Under the pieces are notes generated by a model. It saw only the letters and a program-made list of their open reading frames with translations, was not told where the DNA came from and did not search any database. Shown one piece after another: positions 10,880 to 20,344 of a stretch of 64,000 nucleotides of DNA (positions are counted from its first letter, which is position 1; each line of letters begins with the position of its first letter). Location of the stretch: NCBI GenBank assembly GCA_034401795.1, contig CM067370.1, positions 68,776,312 to 68,840,311 on the forward strand. The letters run 5' to 3'. A program made the translations under genes and the position numbers. The stretch is from Chaetoderma sp. LZ-2023a. Taxonomy: Eukaryota; Mollusca; Caudofoveata; Chaetodermatida; Chaetodermatidae.

Positions 10880-11235
10880 CTGAAACAATTGCCTCAAACA
10901 TTAATATAATGTATTTAGTGAATTCCTTTACCTCGAAAACCTATATTTTGGCACCAGAATTAGTTTGATACATGCTCTAATTCCAGAGATATCCAATATG
11001 TACGAAAATATATATTGAAACATCCGCCATTTTGGAAAATTGTGGTTTTCTTCAATTATTTTTGTTCACCTCGTTGAAAATCCAACAATAGCTACTCCGA
11101 GAATTAAGGCAATGTATATAGTCAATTGCTTGACCTTGAATACCCATGTTTTGGCACCAGAATTAGCTTGATACATGCTCTAGTTCAAGAGATATATAAT
11201 AAATACACACATCTTGAAAAAATGACGGCTCCGAA
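10880..11235. repeat. Two degenerate direct repeats, about 190 bp apart
   Basis: TTTTGGCACCAGAATTAG is followed by CTTGATACATGCTCTA or its variant at about 10953 and 11149, with matching flanks (ATGTATTTAGTGAATT / ATGTATATAGTCAATT). They may be subterminal repeats of the lineage 1 transposon, because they lie between its gene and the gypsy break. Confidence 0.6.
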
Positions 11236-11333
11236 ATTTAGGTTCCGGTGTTGAGATGTCAACCCAAGCTAATTTTGTATCGATTTGGTGCAGAAACATA
11301 TACAATCAATAACATTTATTTGAAATCTGTGCC

Positions 11334-12190
11334 TGAATAGAAGACTGTGCACCTTTTAATTTAGGTGCAGATAGAAGACCATCACGAATATCTCTTCTGA
11401 ACTAAAGCAAAGAAGGTGATACACCTTGCAGAATGTGGAATGTTTCTGTAGGCAAGCAGGTAATCATCCAGCCTTTTCTTCTCTTTCGCCATCTTTAAAG
11501 CCAACTTTAGATTTCTGTTGAACCTTTCAACTTCACCGTTCGCGGACGGCCAGAGAGGAGTTATACAACGATGCTCAGTAACATATTCATTCAGAAATGC
11601 AGCAAACTCTTCATAAATGAACTGCCTGCCATTGTCAGAAGTCAATATTGAAGGCAACCCATGTGTTGCAAACACAGACATCAAGTACCGTATTAGTTAT
11701 TCCAACATCCACGTAGTGAGAATGATAACCCACTACGACAATCAGAGTGTCTCCGGAGGGTAATGGACCACAGACGGCAATCGCTATACGCTCCCGTGTT
11801 ACAAGTACAATAGTTTGGCAAGCATTACGCACTGAAATCCGTTCCTCAATATCCTTATCAACATTTGGCCACTACAGTTTACCTCTTATACGCTGTTATA
11901 CGCTGTTTCATTTTCGCAATACATTGATGGGAAAGTTGTAATGCAGTTTTACTTAATGACGTGGGCATAGCCATGCGACTCCCATGGAGAACAGTATTAC
12001 CATGCGCAGATAATTAATGTCGGAAACGTAATGAACCAGACTGGCATATACTCCAATTTTCCTAGAGAATACACAGTCAATTGTACCACCGCTGGATCTT
12101 GCAAAGACTCTGTATCAATTTGTTCAAATGGCATTGACTTTGGCTCTGCAGAATTAGCAACATAACATACAACATAACACATTTTGTTTC
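11334..12190 (-). pseudogene. Ty3/gypsy-like pol: integrase zinc-binding domain and catalytic core
   Basis: Read on the minus strand, the remnant begins with AEPKSMPFEQIDTESLQDP (pre-integrase linker). It continues with HGNTVLHGSRMAMP, then SHQCIAKMKQRI and RGKL-stop-WPNVDKDIEERI and a C..C pair (HHCC zinc domain). The catalytic core follows: AVCGPLPSGDTLIVVV, ILTSDNGRQF, and WPSANGEVERFNRNLK, with YRNIPHSA after it. Asp of TSDNG and Glu of GEVERF are kept, but the first catalytic Asp is replaced (AVCGPLP where family members have a D). Several stops and frame changes are present. The end of this polypeptide lies at 6106-6572. Confidence 0.85.
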
Positions 12191-12551
12191 TGCTATGTTG
12201 CGTTTCTGTGTTGCTATGCGCTACCTTTTGTTTCGTGGCAATTTAGGCTCGTTTGTAAACTTAATTTCAAACTTGTGCTCAAGAGTCTAATTAAAAGTAC
12301 TAATTAACAGTAGTTAGCACGTTCTTAATTAACACTGTCCCAGCTTTTTCATTCTTGAGTTACAAAATTTCGTGATCACAATCAATTCTGAAAAAAATTA
12401 AGCTTGTACAGCACATTTTGATTAAAACAGGGTTTAGACGGATGATCTAGTGGCGCCCCTACCTTAAGTACTAATTCTGAAGCTTAAGAATGGCCATTCT
12501 TATCCCAGCACTGGCCCCTGGCTAAATTTCTGTCTTTTGTACTCATATTGT
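12191..12551. other. No gene seen
   Basis: AT-rich sequence between the gypsy remnant and the next transposon fragment. Confidence 0.35.
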
Positions 12552-13640
12552 TTAATTAAATGCCAGCGGGCTCCAGGACCATATGTTGATCGCTCGTGGG
12601 TAGTTCGCGCATCTCTGATAAGCGTCATAATTTCCTAGGATTACCTGCAGACCAGCACCATTTCTCCCAGCTCCACCATGACTCTTCTGGTGCTTCATAA
12701 AGGTTTGTGCCATTGTTTGTCGACTTAACACATATTCAGACGAATGAAGGATCGTGTCAGGCTCATCGTGCCTCATTTCAAATGTTTTGATGCCCCTCAG
12801 TGAGATTCTTCGATGTATGCTATGAAACTGGAGAAGAATGTAAGATCCTTCCAAAATTCTGTTCCTGAAGCCGAATGAATGGTCAGACATCAAGTGTAAG
12901 AATGTTGCTTGGAGAAGAAGGTTATTCTGCTTCACTAACTGTATGATACCTAATATAAGCCAATCATGATCCATATACACAATCCAAAACTGTGCAGTTT
13001 TTTCTAGATTTCCTTCACCTACATTTTTTCTGTAATGCGAGAATTCTGTAATCCCTTCTTGACGAAGCCGGCCAAAACCGGTCTCTAAGGTTCTCTTGAG
13101 GAATGTCCGTTTGTAGGCCAAGATGAGACTTTTTTTGAAATCTTATCACTGAAATGACTGACTTGATAACGAGCCAGTCATTTCACTAGCAAATCTCCCA
13201 GAAATAGTCTTCACTTGACCTACAAATGGACATTCAGTAAGGAAATATTTTGAATTTTTTTTTACCAAATTTAGCTATGAAAGGTTTAATGTATTTCGCT
13301 AATAGTTCATCTTGCAGAATTACTTCTAACACTTCTTTACATGCTGGTGGAGTAGGGTGGGTGGGTGCTGGATTACGTCGTAAAGCTTCGACTTGGATGA
13401 CTCTGGCAAGTTTTCAAGAAAAGTATCTTCCCTTATTTGTGCAACATACTGCAAGCAACAATCTTTCGAGACTCTCCAGAACAACCTTATGACACTGAAT
13501 TTCCCTTTCATAGTGTTTTCCAGATAATAATCCTTGTATTGAACCTGATTCTATTAGGCCTAATTCCAAACGTACGTCAGACAGACCAAGACAATCCATT
13601 GTCTTGCCAATCATGTTTACTGTTTAGGTATGCCAGATTA
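12552..13640 (-). pseudogene. Decayed transposon gene, XPG-like family, lineage 2 fragment
   Basis: Minus-strand reading from 13640: LGLSDVRLELGLIESGSIQG, LLSGKHYEREIQCHKVVLES, then after breaks ILQDELLAKYIKPFIAKFG. A TTAA-MITE interrupts at 13045-13245, and the gene resumes with EGNLEKTAQFWIVYMDHDWL and ends in FMKHQKSHGGAGRNGAGLQ and GNYDAYQR. This is the middle of a family I know as repeated uncharacterised proteins in cnidarians and molluscs. The lineage differs from both 6590-10233 and 29605-34034. A 189-codon open frame at 12552-13121 is real coding remnant only up to about 13040. Its first 30 residues are MITE sequence. Confidence 0.75.
13045..13245. mobile_element. TTAA-MITE inside lineage 2 transposon gene
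   Basis: Contains GAAGCCGGCCAAAACCGG, GAGGAATGTCCGTTTGTAGG, a central palindrome CACTGAAATGACTG...CAGTCATTTCACT, and CTACAAATGGACATTC. Termini are worn and a clean TTAA pair is not visible. The insertion split the transposon reading frame. Confidence 0.75.
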
Positions 13641-13645
13641 CAGGT

Positions 13646-13969
13646 TCCGATTATGATTATGTGTTTTTCCTAACTAACATGGCGTTTTCATATCAAATGG
13701 TATGTTTTCATGCATACACCCGGGGTCAAATTTCATCACAATGTATGATTGTCCAACCGCACTGGACATACCTAAAGCACTCTCGAACCATCTTGTATTC
13801 TGTGATAGGGCCATTGATAGCAGGGTAGTTGATGAGTGTGGTCAATTTAGTTGATGTAATTCCAGTTATAGAAATTAATCCAGTCTACCCTAGTACCTCT
13901 ATATCACATTTGTCCAAGCTGATATGTCTGAGATAGACATCATAGATGCATACTAAGCATAAAATTGCA
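13646..13969. other. No gene seen
   Basis: Unique-looking sequence with no motif. Confidence 0.35.
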
Positions 13970-14278
13970 AGTGACAACATATTTGCCGTTTTAAATATGG
14001 CAAATAATATATAAAACGTGAAAAATTTGGCGCATTTTGGATTTATTTTATTTACCTTTGTTTCTACTTTAATATAGATGGAGAAGAAATTTAAATTGTA
14101 GAGAAATTCTAATAAGAAGCTGAGATATCGGCAACATATGTGTGTGGCTGGCTTAACGCCGGGCAGTTTGGATTTCTAAAAATGAGTTTTAGTGCAAATG
14201 AGTTTATTTCTTGGGAACATGGTTTTCTTGAATAACCGGCAGTGACAAACATTTTTGTACACATGAAAAATTATCATG
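13970..14278 (+). repeat. Repeat family E, copy 1
   Basis: ATATGGCAAATAATATATAA, AACGTGAAAAATTTGG, GATATCGGCAACATATGTG, GGCTGGCTTAACG and AATGAGTTTATTTCTTGGGA recur in the same order at 43170-43560 and, inverted, at 40180-40510. It is non-coding, and its superfamily is unknown. Each copy runs into GT- or G-rich simple sequence at the same end. Confidence 0.7.
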
Positions 14279-14371
14279 GATGGGGTGTGGTGTGGGAGGG
14301 GTGGGGGTGGGGGGGGGGTGAGGTGGGGTGGTGGGTGGTGGGTGGGGTGGGGGGGGGGGGTAGGAGAGTTG
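14279..14371. repeat. G-rich GGGGT/GGTGG tract
   Basis: Long runs of G separated by T on the plus strand, with obvious G-quadruplex potential. It directly follows the end of repeat family E. Confidence 0.9.
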
Positions 14372-14419
14372 CATGGTGAACCTCTTTAGTTTCCGGCCTC
14401 TGATAATTAGCTCTTTTAA

Positions 14420-14633
14420 CCCTTTAATAGTTAAATGTGGTCAGGAATATACAAATTTCTTATTTAATCTCCATTTACAGGCCAAGAAAAGACTATTTTG
14501 AAAATGTGCTACTGGAATGACTGACTCTGTTATCGAGTGGTATAATTTAAAAAATGGTCTTGTTTTTGCCTGCAAATTTACATTCCTGTAGATACTACAG
14601 CGGGCGCTTTTGGCCGGCCTCGCCGTGGAAGGG
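14420..14633. mobile_element. TTAA-MITE with intact target duplication
   Basis: Flanked by TTAA at 14416-14419 and 14634-14637. It starts CCCTTTAATAG and ends GTGGAAGGG. Inside is a near-complete palindrome: AATCTCCATTTACAGGCCAA, AAGACTATTTTGAAAATGTG, then the complementary arm. TTAA duplication with CCCTTT ends is the piggyBac signature (family knowledge). It abuts a piggyBac transposase remnant at 14638. Confidence 0.85.
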
Positions 14634-14637
14634 TTAA

Positions 14638-15402
14638 ACCAGTTTGGAAATGTTGTAGGAGATAATCTTTTCACCAGCATGTCTCTTGCTGAGGAACCTT
14701 TAGGAGAGCGACTTGCAAATGTAGGAACTGTGAGAAAGAATAAGCCAAATCTTCCACCAGGTAGGATGGGTGGACATAGAGATGGACGTTCAACTGTATT
14801 TGGTTTCAGTGACCAACTCACCATGCGTCCTTTGTCCCCACGAAAAGCAAGGCTGCCATTCTGTTATCTATGTCTTACGATAGTGTAGTTGTTGGTGACT
14901 TGCAATATCCTGAAATGATCATTAAAGGTGCTTATTCACAGCAAATGTTTGAAAATAAAATTGTTAAATTGTATACGTTTATAGGATTAAATTGTGGGTC
15001 TGGATGTAATGAAATGAAATAAAACGTAACATATGATTATTTCATTACGTATAAATATATATATATCCTTAATTCAATTTCGCAACTAAAGGTTTTTAAA
15101 TAATTTGTACGCTGTGAAATGATCATATGTTAAGATGTATTTTGCTTCATTACACTGAGGTACACACATCACGCCTCTAGAAGTACACAATTTAACAATA
15201 TTATTTTCACGCATTTTGCTGTGAACATTCACCTTTAATTATAATCACGCCAGGGGCGGTGTTGACAGTATGGACCATATTGCAAGTGTTCTATCGTGGT
15301 GTCTCGAATTCGACAGATGGCAAGTGGTTATATTTTCAACATTCTAGACGTTGCATGCAAAGCTGTACCTAGTGTTTCATTTAGTAATGATCCTACATGA
15401 CA
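14638..15402 (+). pseudogene. piggyBac-like transposase remnant
   Basis: The plus-strand reading contains VVGDNLFTSMSLAEEPLGER, VGTVRKNKPNLPP and FGFSDQLTM. After a frame change come PTKSKAAILLSMSYDS and LQYPEMI. A 309-bp MITE follows, then YNHARGGVDSMD, FDRWQVVIFS and NILDVACKAV. These are the D-N-x-F-T-S catalytic region, the GT-RKN-P turn, the Y-N..GGVD-MD catalytic region and the RW..F..LD helix of DDE_Tnp_1_7 transposases, in order. The N-terminal half is absent left of 14638. At least two frame changes and a stop near 15400 make it a pseudogene. Confidence 0.85.
14926..15234. mobile_element. MITE-D, 309 bp, TTAA target duplication, inside piggyBac remnant
   Basis: TTAA flanks lie at 14922-14925 and 15235-15238. 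Arms of about 50 bp match: AGGTGCTTATTCACAGCAAA on the left and the complement of TTTGCTGTGAACATTCACCT on the right, continuing into ATTGTTAAATTGT. Removing the element with one TTAA rejoins the transposase codons in frame (PEMI to YNHARGG), so the insertion point and target duplication are secure. Confidence 0.9.
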
Positions 15403-15639
15403 CAGGCAGGCACCAAGGTACCAGATGCCTAGTGTGTTCTCGAATTGTAAGCCGGAAAAATTCAAAATTTCCGTGATGTGTTTTAAGATTTCCTTTACAC
15501 TAAACACCGTTTCAACCCCCTACTCTGTGAAGACTCTGTTTAAATGATATGAGTGGCAAACAGAAAAGCGAGCTGATGAGTAAGTCAACCCCTAAATCAT
15601 ATCAGAGGAAGCCCGTGTGTCATACAGATAATACAGAGA
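15403..15639. other. No feature seen
   Basis: It may include further decayed piggyBac 3' sequence, but I cannot read a motif. Confidence 0.3.
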
Positions 15640-15872
15640 TCCGATATGTCACTCTGGCGTCGTAATGAAAAGAATTCACTTCTTAGTTGACGTCACAGTA
15701 AAATGACATAGGCACGAAGCGAGTACTACATTAAGCGTTTGAATTGTATGTCTTTGGTGGTGTTGCAATTTAATGCATTTTCTGTTGAATAGTTTGAAAT
15801 AGACAGCAACGGCAACCAGACAAGTTAGTCTCAAAATATTTAAGAGCTTACATGAATAGTCACATGAAGGGG
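15640..15872 (+). mobile_element. MITE-A-related copy, degraded
   Basis: Contains AGAGATCCGATATGTCAC, TGACGTCA at 15688, GAATTGTATGTCTTTG, then a worn hairpin (CTGTTGAATAGTTTGAAAT ... AAGTTAGTCTCAAAATATT). The same subfamily is at 53095. Confidence 0.65.
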
Positions 15873-16377
15873 AGATTCTGAGAGTTCAGTGTTCAAAGTA
15901 TTGAAGGCGATTTAAACATGTAAACAAAGTGGAAGTGGACAGAGCTGTTTAACTCTGACTATGATATACGTTCTATAGGCCAAATGGGAAAATCTACATT
16001 CTGAACACACCAGGTTTTCATTGGAATTGTGTCCCGGTTCTAAAAATGTCACATTTTATTTGGAGCACTGACATTGAGAACTCTGTTTCATTTCATTGGC
16101 TTATGTGAAGATAAGGCATAACGCACTTTGAAATGTAATTCCTTGATATGTCACGACCATCGTGAAAGTCGTAGATTGACCATTGTTGTCCCAAATTCAC
16201 CCGAACAGTTACATATTTATTATTTTGAAACTAATGTGACTGAACTAATTTAAAGAAAGTGTCGCTACTGAGATGGCAGCAATGGCTTTCCTTTAAGGAC
16301 ATGTTTATGATTACAGCTACTTAACACATTAACGATCTTTAAAATAGCCTATAGAATGACATGTTTCAATAATATGA
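15873..16377. other. No gene seen; hairpin fragment at 16215-16310
   Basis: ATTTTGAAACTAATGTGACTG is a fragment of the shared MITE hairpin. The rest is unassigned. Confidence 0.4.
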
Positions 16378-16384
16378 TATAAAC
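16378..16384 (+). promoter_or_regulatory. TATA box upstream of signal-peptide exon
   Basis: TATAAAC lies 57 bases before the ATG at 16435, leaving room for a start site near 16405-16410 and a short leader. It is inferred from position and motif only. Confidence 0.4.
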
Positions 16385-16434
16385 GCCAGTGGCGAGTATA
16401 TTGTAAACAGAAAACTAATATTTTGTTAATAGAA

Positions 16435-16489
16435 ATGCGAAGTCTGCTTCTACTCATCGGGACTGTGTTGCTGCTTGGGCCGGCCATTG
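16435..16489 (+). CDS. Putative first coding exon: signal peptide of a secreted protein
   Basis: ATG at 16435 opens MRSLLLLIGTVLLLGPAI, followed by the first base of a further codon and the strong donor GTAAGT at 16490. The peptide has a single basic residue, a leucine-rich core and a small-residue end, which is the textbook form of a secretory signal. The intron would be phase 1, common after signal-peptide exons. The ATG context (AGAAATGC) is acceptable. I could not find a downstream exon with a matching acceptor in the next kilobases. The mature protein is therefore unknown and the call may be chance. Confidence 0.5.
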
Positions 16490-16495
16490 GTAAGT
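16490..16495 (+). promoter_or_regulatory. 5' splice donor GTAAGT
   Basis: A perfect donor consensus immediately after the signal-peptide codons. Confidence 0.5.
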
Positions 16496-16825
16496 TTATC
16501 TATTTTAAGTTGAATTGTAGGTGTAATTTATTCAATTGAATAGGATATAACATGTTTATAAAATAGATCAATTTGATATTCCACCTGCGATTTTGCTTCT
16601 TACCCATAAGCAATTAATGCAACAAATTTAATATCCTTTTTTTAAAAAGGTTTCTGCCAACAATGAACTCCGGTGAAAATATTGCTATATAGTAGTAGTA
16701 TTCACTTCCCTGCATTTACAGTTGACTAAATTTAACAAACTTGTTAAACATTAACAATTTTATAACGCAATAGTTGGCAATCCATTTACCCCTCACGAAT
16801 AATCCGAACTTTAATTAGCTGCGCG

Positions 16826-16847
16826 CCACGTGGTCGGCGTGACGTCA
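16826..16847. promoter_or_regulatory. E-box CACGTG and CRE TGACGTCA pair
   Basis: GCCACGTGG and TGACGTCA (16840-16847) lie 110-130 bases upstream of the ATG at 16961, in a locally GC-richer stretch. This could be a small promoter. Confidence 0.35.
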
Positions 16848-16960
16848 TTGTAGAGGAAGCGAAATTTGCCACTATCAGCTGATTACAGCTGACAAGTTGA
16901 CGGCTGCTAATTTTCGTACCTTTTCCGCCCGTGTCTGCCTTCTCGTTATACAGAAAGGCA

Positions 16961-17128
16961 ATGTCTGACGAGGAGTTTGTTACTTATATCACACCGTAGG
17001 ATCAGTTAGAACCCATAATAGACCCGATATTGACGTGAAAAGCGATGACGATGCGGATTCAGAGGAAAATTTAACAGCTACGATAGCGTTCATTCGTTGT
17101 AGAATACAGCGGGCACGTCGAATGAATT
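16961..17128 (+). pseudogene. Acidic open segment, possible broken first exon
   Basis: ATG opens MSDEEFVTYITP, then an in-frame TAG. Reading on gives DQLEPIIDP, and after a one-base shift DVKSDDDADSEENLTATIAF followed by IRCRIQRARRMN. A GTAAGG donor-like site is at 17129. The acidic N-terminus and basic tail look protein-like, and the upstream E-box/CRE pair looks promoter-like. Two disruptions argue for a pseudogene. I do not recognise the family. Confidence 0.3.
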
Positions 17129-17134
17129 GTAAGG

Positions 17135-17519
17135 AAAATATAACTGTTACATTAATTTATCAGAACTTTACTTTTCTTTTTTTAAATGTTCCTGAGATTA
17201 GATATTAGTATTGAAATTCAGTACACGAAGCGAAAAACGCTGCAAGTGTAAATTATTAAGAAAGCATCTGTTTTCGTGATAGTAAATAAACTATATAATG
17301 AGAGTATAAGAACGCCCTCAGTAATCCTAACAGTGTTTTTATGCAGTACTTGTGATCTATGAACTTGCTCAACGATTGAGACTAGAAGCTAAACTCCAAA
17401 CAGAGAGCCCTATCCTTACTTAAAATACATTCGAAATAGTTTTTTGCTGTAAATATTTCATATATAGCCCTATGGATATTTTATTTAGAAAGCATAAGGA
17501 AACGGCTTAGAGTATCTAA
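17135..17519. other. AT-rich, no gene seen
   Basis: Long T and A runs, no motif. Confidence 0.4.
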
Positions 17520-17526
17520 TTTAAAT

Positions 17527-17610
17527 TTTCGGGGGTTGGGGGTGGGGGTTGGGGTGGAGGTGGGATGGGGTGGGGGTGGGGTGGGTCGGGTGGAGGGTTG
17601 AGGGGGTGTA
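17527..17610. repeat. G-rich GGGGTGGG tract
   Basis: Repeated GGGGT/GGTGG on the plus strand. Proline-rich frames on the minus strand are artefacts. Confidence 0.9.
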
Positions 17611-17663
17611 CATTCACCCACCCCACTTTTTGGAGGTTGCCACACCCTCCAAAAGAACTTCTC

Positions 17664-17893
17664 CCTGGACCAAGCCTGTCTCTCTGCCCACCCCGCCCTA
17701 AACAAACATTTTCCTGGTGACGCCACTGTGTACTGAGCCTAGGTAATGGGGATAGTAATAATGATGCTGGACAACCCACCTGGACCAAGCCTGTCTCTCT
17801 GCCCACCCCGCCCTAAACAAACATTTTCCTGGTGACGCCACTGTGTACTGAGCCTAGGTAATGGGGATAGTAATAATGATGCTGGACAACCCA
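17664..17893. repeat. Exact 115-bp tandem duplication
   Basis: CCTGGACCAAGCCTGTCTCT begins at 17664 and again at 17779. I read the two 115-bp units as identical base for base, ending GGACAACCCA. Confidence 0.95.
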
Positions 17894-18003
17894 CCCCATC
17901 CACCACCCCACCCATTCTGCATTCCATCCAATTAAAAAAACCAAAGTAACAATCACAAAACAGTGGCAGAATTACAATTATCTGCCGTTGCTGTCATAGT
18001 TAA

Positions 18004-18232
18004 CCCTTTAACCCTCGAATTTGTTGAAGAAAATTTCTTTTTTCTCATAGAAAATGTCCATTTGCAGACCAAGAGAAGACTGTTTTTGAAAATTTACCAA
18101 GTGAATGACTGGCTCGGTCATCGAGCTAGTTATTCCAGTGGTAAATTTAAATAAAATAGACTTCTTGGTCTGCAAATGGACATTACTCAGGACCACTGCA
18201 GAAGCCGTTTCTAGCTGATATGAGTGAAAGGG
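18004..18232. mobile_element. TTAA-MITE, intact copy
   Basis: TTAA duplications at 18000-18003 and 18233-18236. Termini are CCCTTTAACCCTCG and GAGTGAAAGGG. The palindrome runs through ATGTCCATTTGCAGACCAAG and GAATGACTGGCTCGG to the complementary arm. The 229-bp length is typical of the family here. Confidence 0.88.
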
Positions 18233-18243
18233 TTAATTGTTAA

Positions 18244-18421
18244 CCCTTTAGGGGGCAAAACCAGCCTCTGCAATGATCTTGATGAATGTCCATTTGGAGG
18301 CTAATAGACGACCATCTTTGAGAACTTAGCGATGGAATGACTGGCTCGGTAACCGCGCAAGCCATTCCAGTGGTAAATTTTCAAAAATAGTCTTCTCTTA
18401 ACCTGAAAATGGACATTCATT
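18244..18421. mobile_element. TTAA-MITE, truncated at the junction with repeat F
   Basis: Starts directly after TTAA (18240-18243) with CCCTTTAGGGGGC and keeps both palindrome arms to AATGGACATTCAT. The expected terminus is replaced by repeat F sequence (TGTGGTACCTCCGGG). Confidence 0.82.
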
Positions 18422-19695
18422 TGTGGTACCTCCGGGAGCCCCATGTTTAAAAGTTCATCTGCCTGTCTCTATGTCTCGTATTTTCGTATGCTCTTGTTTT
18501 AGTTTTATCTAGCATATTTATAATTGTTTAGGTAAAATCATTGTATAGACTTATATTTTTAGGTCACCAAATCAAATCTTGTAATTTCATAGATCACGAA
18601 ATTGCTATGAACAGGCATACTGGTGACACAAATTCTTGGGATGAGACAGTTGTATTTAATTTTCGCGACGATGGTCGCACAGCCCCACCAGAACGATTGA
18701 GTTCCACCGGCCTTAGGAGCCGGTTTTTGTTACCCGCAGGGCAGTCTCGTACAAGGTCTGTCACCCCGAGACCAGATGCTAACCAGTGTCATCATTCGTC
18801 GTGCACTTGCGGCGCGGCGAGTCGACATGATACACCGGAACAGCCCGACACTACCCCGCGAGCCACACTTCTCTCACACCAAGTGTATCTCCTGACATCA
18901 CACAGACCCATGTCCTGTAGTTATTGCCCGACAATTCCACACAGACTCGTAGGTCCGCAGAGGTATCCCCGCAAGGGAGGCTCCCGACACGAGACTTAAC
19001 TAATTAACTTATTATAAGTTATTATACCTTTAAGCTGAAAGGAAGAATATTATCTCGGACGAAAAGATATGTGCCTCACGCGGGCACTACTCCTAGTGCT
19101 AGTTTGGGTGAGGAGTATTATCCTCGCGTGGACAGTCGTCGCTGAATCCTTGCGAGAGGCAAGTGCCTCGCGCGGGCCTCCGTCTCTGGAAGGTGTCGCC
19201 ACTGCTTAACGCGGGAGAAGAGTAGTAGGGAAAAATGGGCCCACTCTAATATTTCAACCCAAAATGCTTGAGGAAGAAAAGACCATACCTAGTGAGATTA
19301 TGACTATAAAGTTGCGTACTGTTTTACGTGAAGACGGGACGGGCGATTCCCGATGGATTCCCTCGTCACCGTCTTATGTGATTCTTAGTATGCTGAATTA
19401 ATTAATTAAAATGTGAAGGATAATGACTTGAATACTCGGTAGTCATTCTTAAGTTAGGCTATCGTGTTACTGAAATTGATACGTCATTCTGTAGTTGACG
19501 TGCGTTGATGCATTCTCAGGAAGCTGGAAAGTTCCCGCAAGTTGGTTTCCGCAATCAGGATTCCCGCAAGAACACTCATGGAGGGAGTACATCGCTCAGC
19601 ACTGTAAGCCTAATAGGATGTCTAACGGGCAGTCAGCAAAAGATACGATAGTACTACTGCTGTGAAGAAAGTTCCCATACACCGATGGCACAGAT
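18422..19695 (+). repeat. Repeat F, copy 1
   Basis: This 1.27-kb segment is shared with 57541-60005. The block 18940-19695 (from GACTCGTAGGTCCG through CCTCACGCGGGCACTACTCC to GAAGAAAGTTCCC) is in the same orientation in both copies. The block 18422-18862 is inverted in copy 2. It is GC-richer than its surroundings. No protein domain is recognised. An unknown mobile element or segmental duplication is likely. Confidence 0.85.
18541..18862 (+). other. Open frame conserved between both copies of repeat F
   Basis: The frame containing RHTGDTNSWDETVVFN, DDGRTAPPERLSSTGLRSRF and HHSSCTCGAASRH is open in both copies without frameshift. By eye I count 13 base differences from the ATG at 18607: five at first, two at second and six at third codon positions, the third-position ones all silent. 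That is suggestive but too few to claim selection. Unknown family. Confidence 0.3.
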
Positions 19696-20211
19696 GGAAT
19701 TTGTAAACAACCTGATCACAAGCGGGGAGGAGGGTTGTCAGATGCGATACAAAGCAAAGCTTAACGGTGCTGGGTACGTCAGCCAGCTCTGAAGACGCAC
19801 CGGGCAGAGTTTACTTGCTGCGGTCGAGAGTCAGAAGAACCTACACGATTTTAGTGCGGTGACAGTTGAAATACCACTTTTAGGCGTGTCCGGCAGATCC
19901 GGCGAGTCATCCATCAAAGAACATCCTGCCTCTACATCTGTAGACTCACATATTCAGGTCGTAAAGGCCTCACCGCAAATTTGTGTTCCAAAGTAGATAT
20001 TGATATTCGTGAACAATCAGAAAGTTCCAAATTGCTCCCGTCAGTAGGGAGTTTACAAAATTGTTCTTACTGCGGTGGGTTGGCTACTGCTAGCTACGGG
20101 AGAAGAACAGAAACTGAAGTCATATGCGTAATATCTGACGATCGCAGCTAGTACAGGTCCAACCTGTTCAGCCCCTGGCCTAGGATGCACTCGATCTCTG
20201 GATCGCATCTC
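19696..20211 (-). other. Possible transcribed region downstream of a minus-strand promoter, no coding frame
   Basis: Part of copy 1 not found in copy 2. Read on the minus strand from about 20185 it shows only very short frames. It could be a leader, a non-coding transcript or an LTR-like region. Confidence 0.25.
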
Positions 20212-20344
20212 CTTTTATACTCCTCGTGACGTCACAGGCGCAGGCTCCAACCAATCATCGTTCGAGCAACAGCCAATCAGCGCGTTGCTAATAATAGCGC
20301 AGTCGAATGTTCTAGAGCATTCTAGAAGTTCTTCGTCCACGTGG
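20212..20344 (-). promoter_or_regulatory. Compact minus-strand promoter-like cluster
   Basis: In minus-strand order: CCACGTGG E-box (20337-20344), a heat-shock-like array of TTC/GAA units (20309-20334, containing TTCTAGAA), two inverted CCAAT boxes (20273-20277, 20251-20255), CRE TGACGTCA (20227-20234) and TATAAAAG (20212-20219). Spacing and order match a classical animal RNA polymerase II promoter. The heat-shock units are not perfectly spaced. The start site is expected near 20185. Confidence 0.5.

Noticed and set aside
14441..14824. 127-codon minus-strand frame
   Set aside because: Antisense to the piggyBac remnant and the TTAA-MITE.
20309..20334. Perfect heat-shock element
   Set aside because: Only TTCTAGAA is correctly spaced; neighbouring TTC/GAA units are one base off, so I call it heat-shock-like only.
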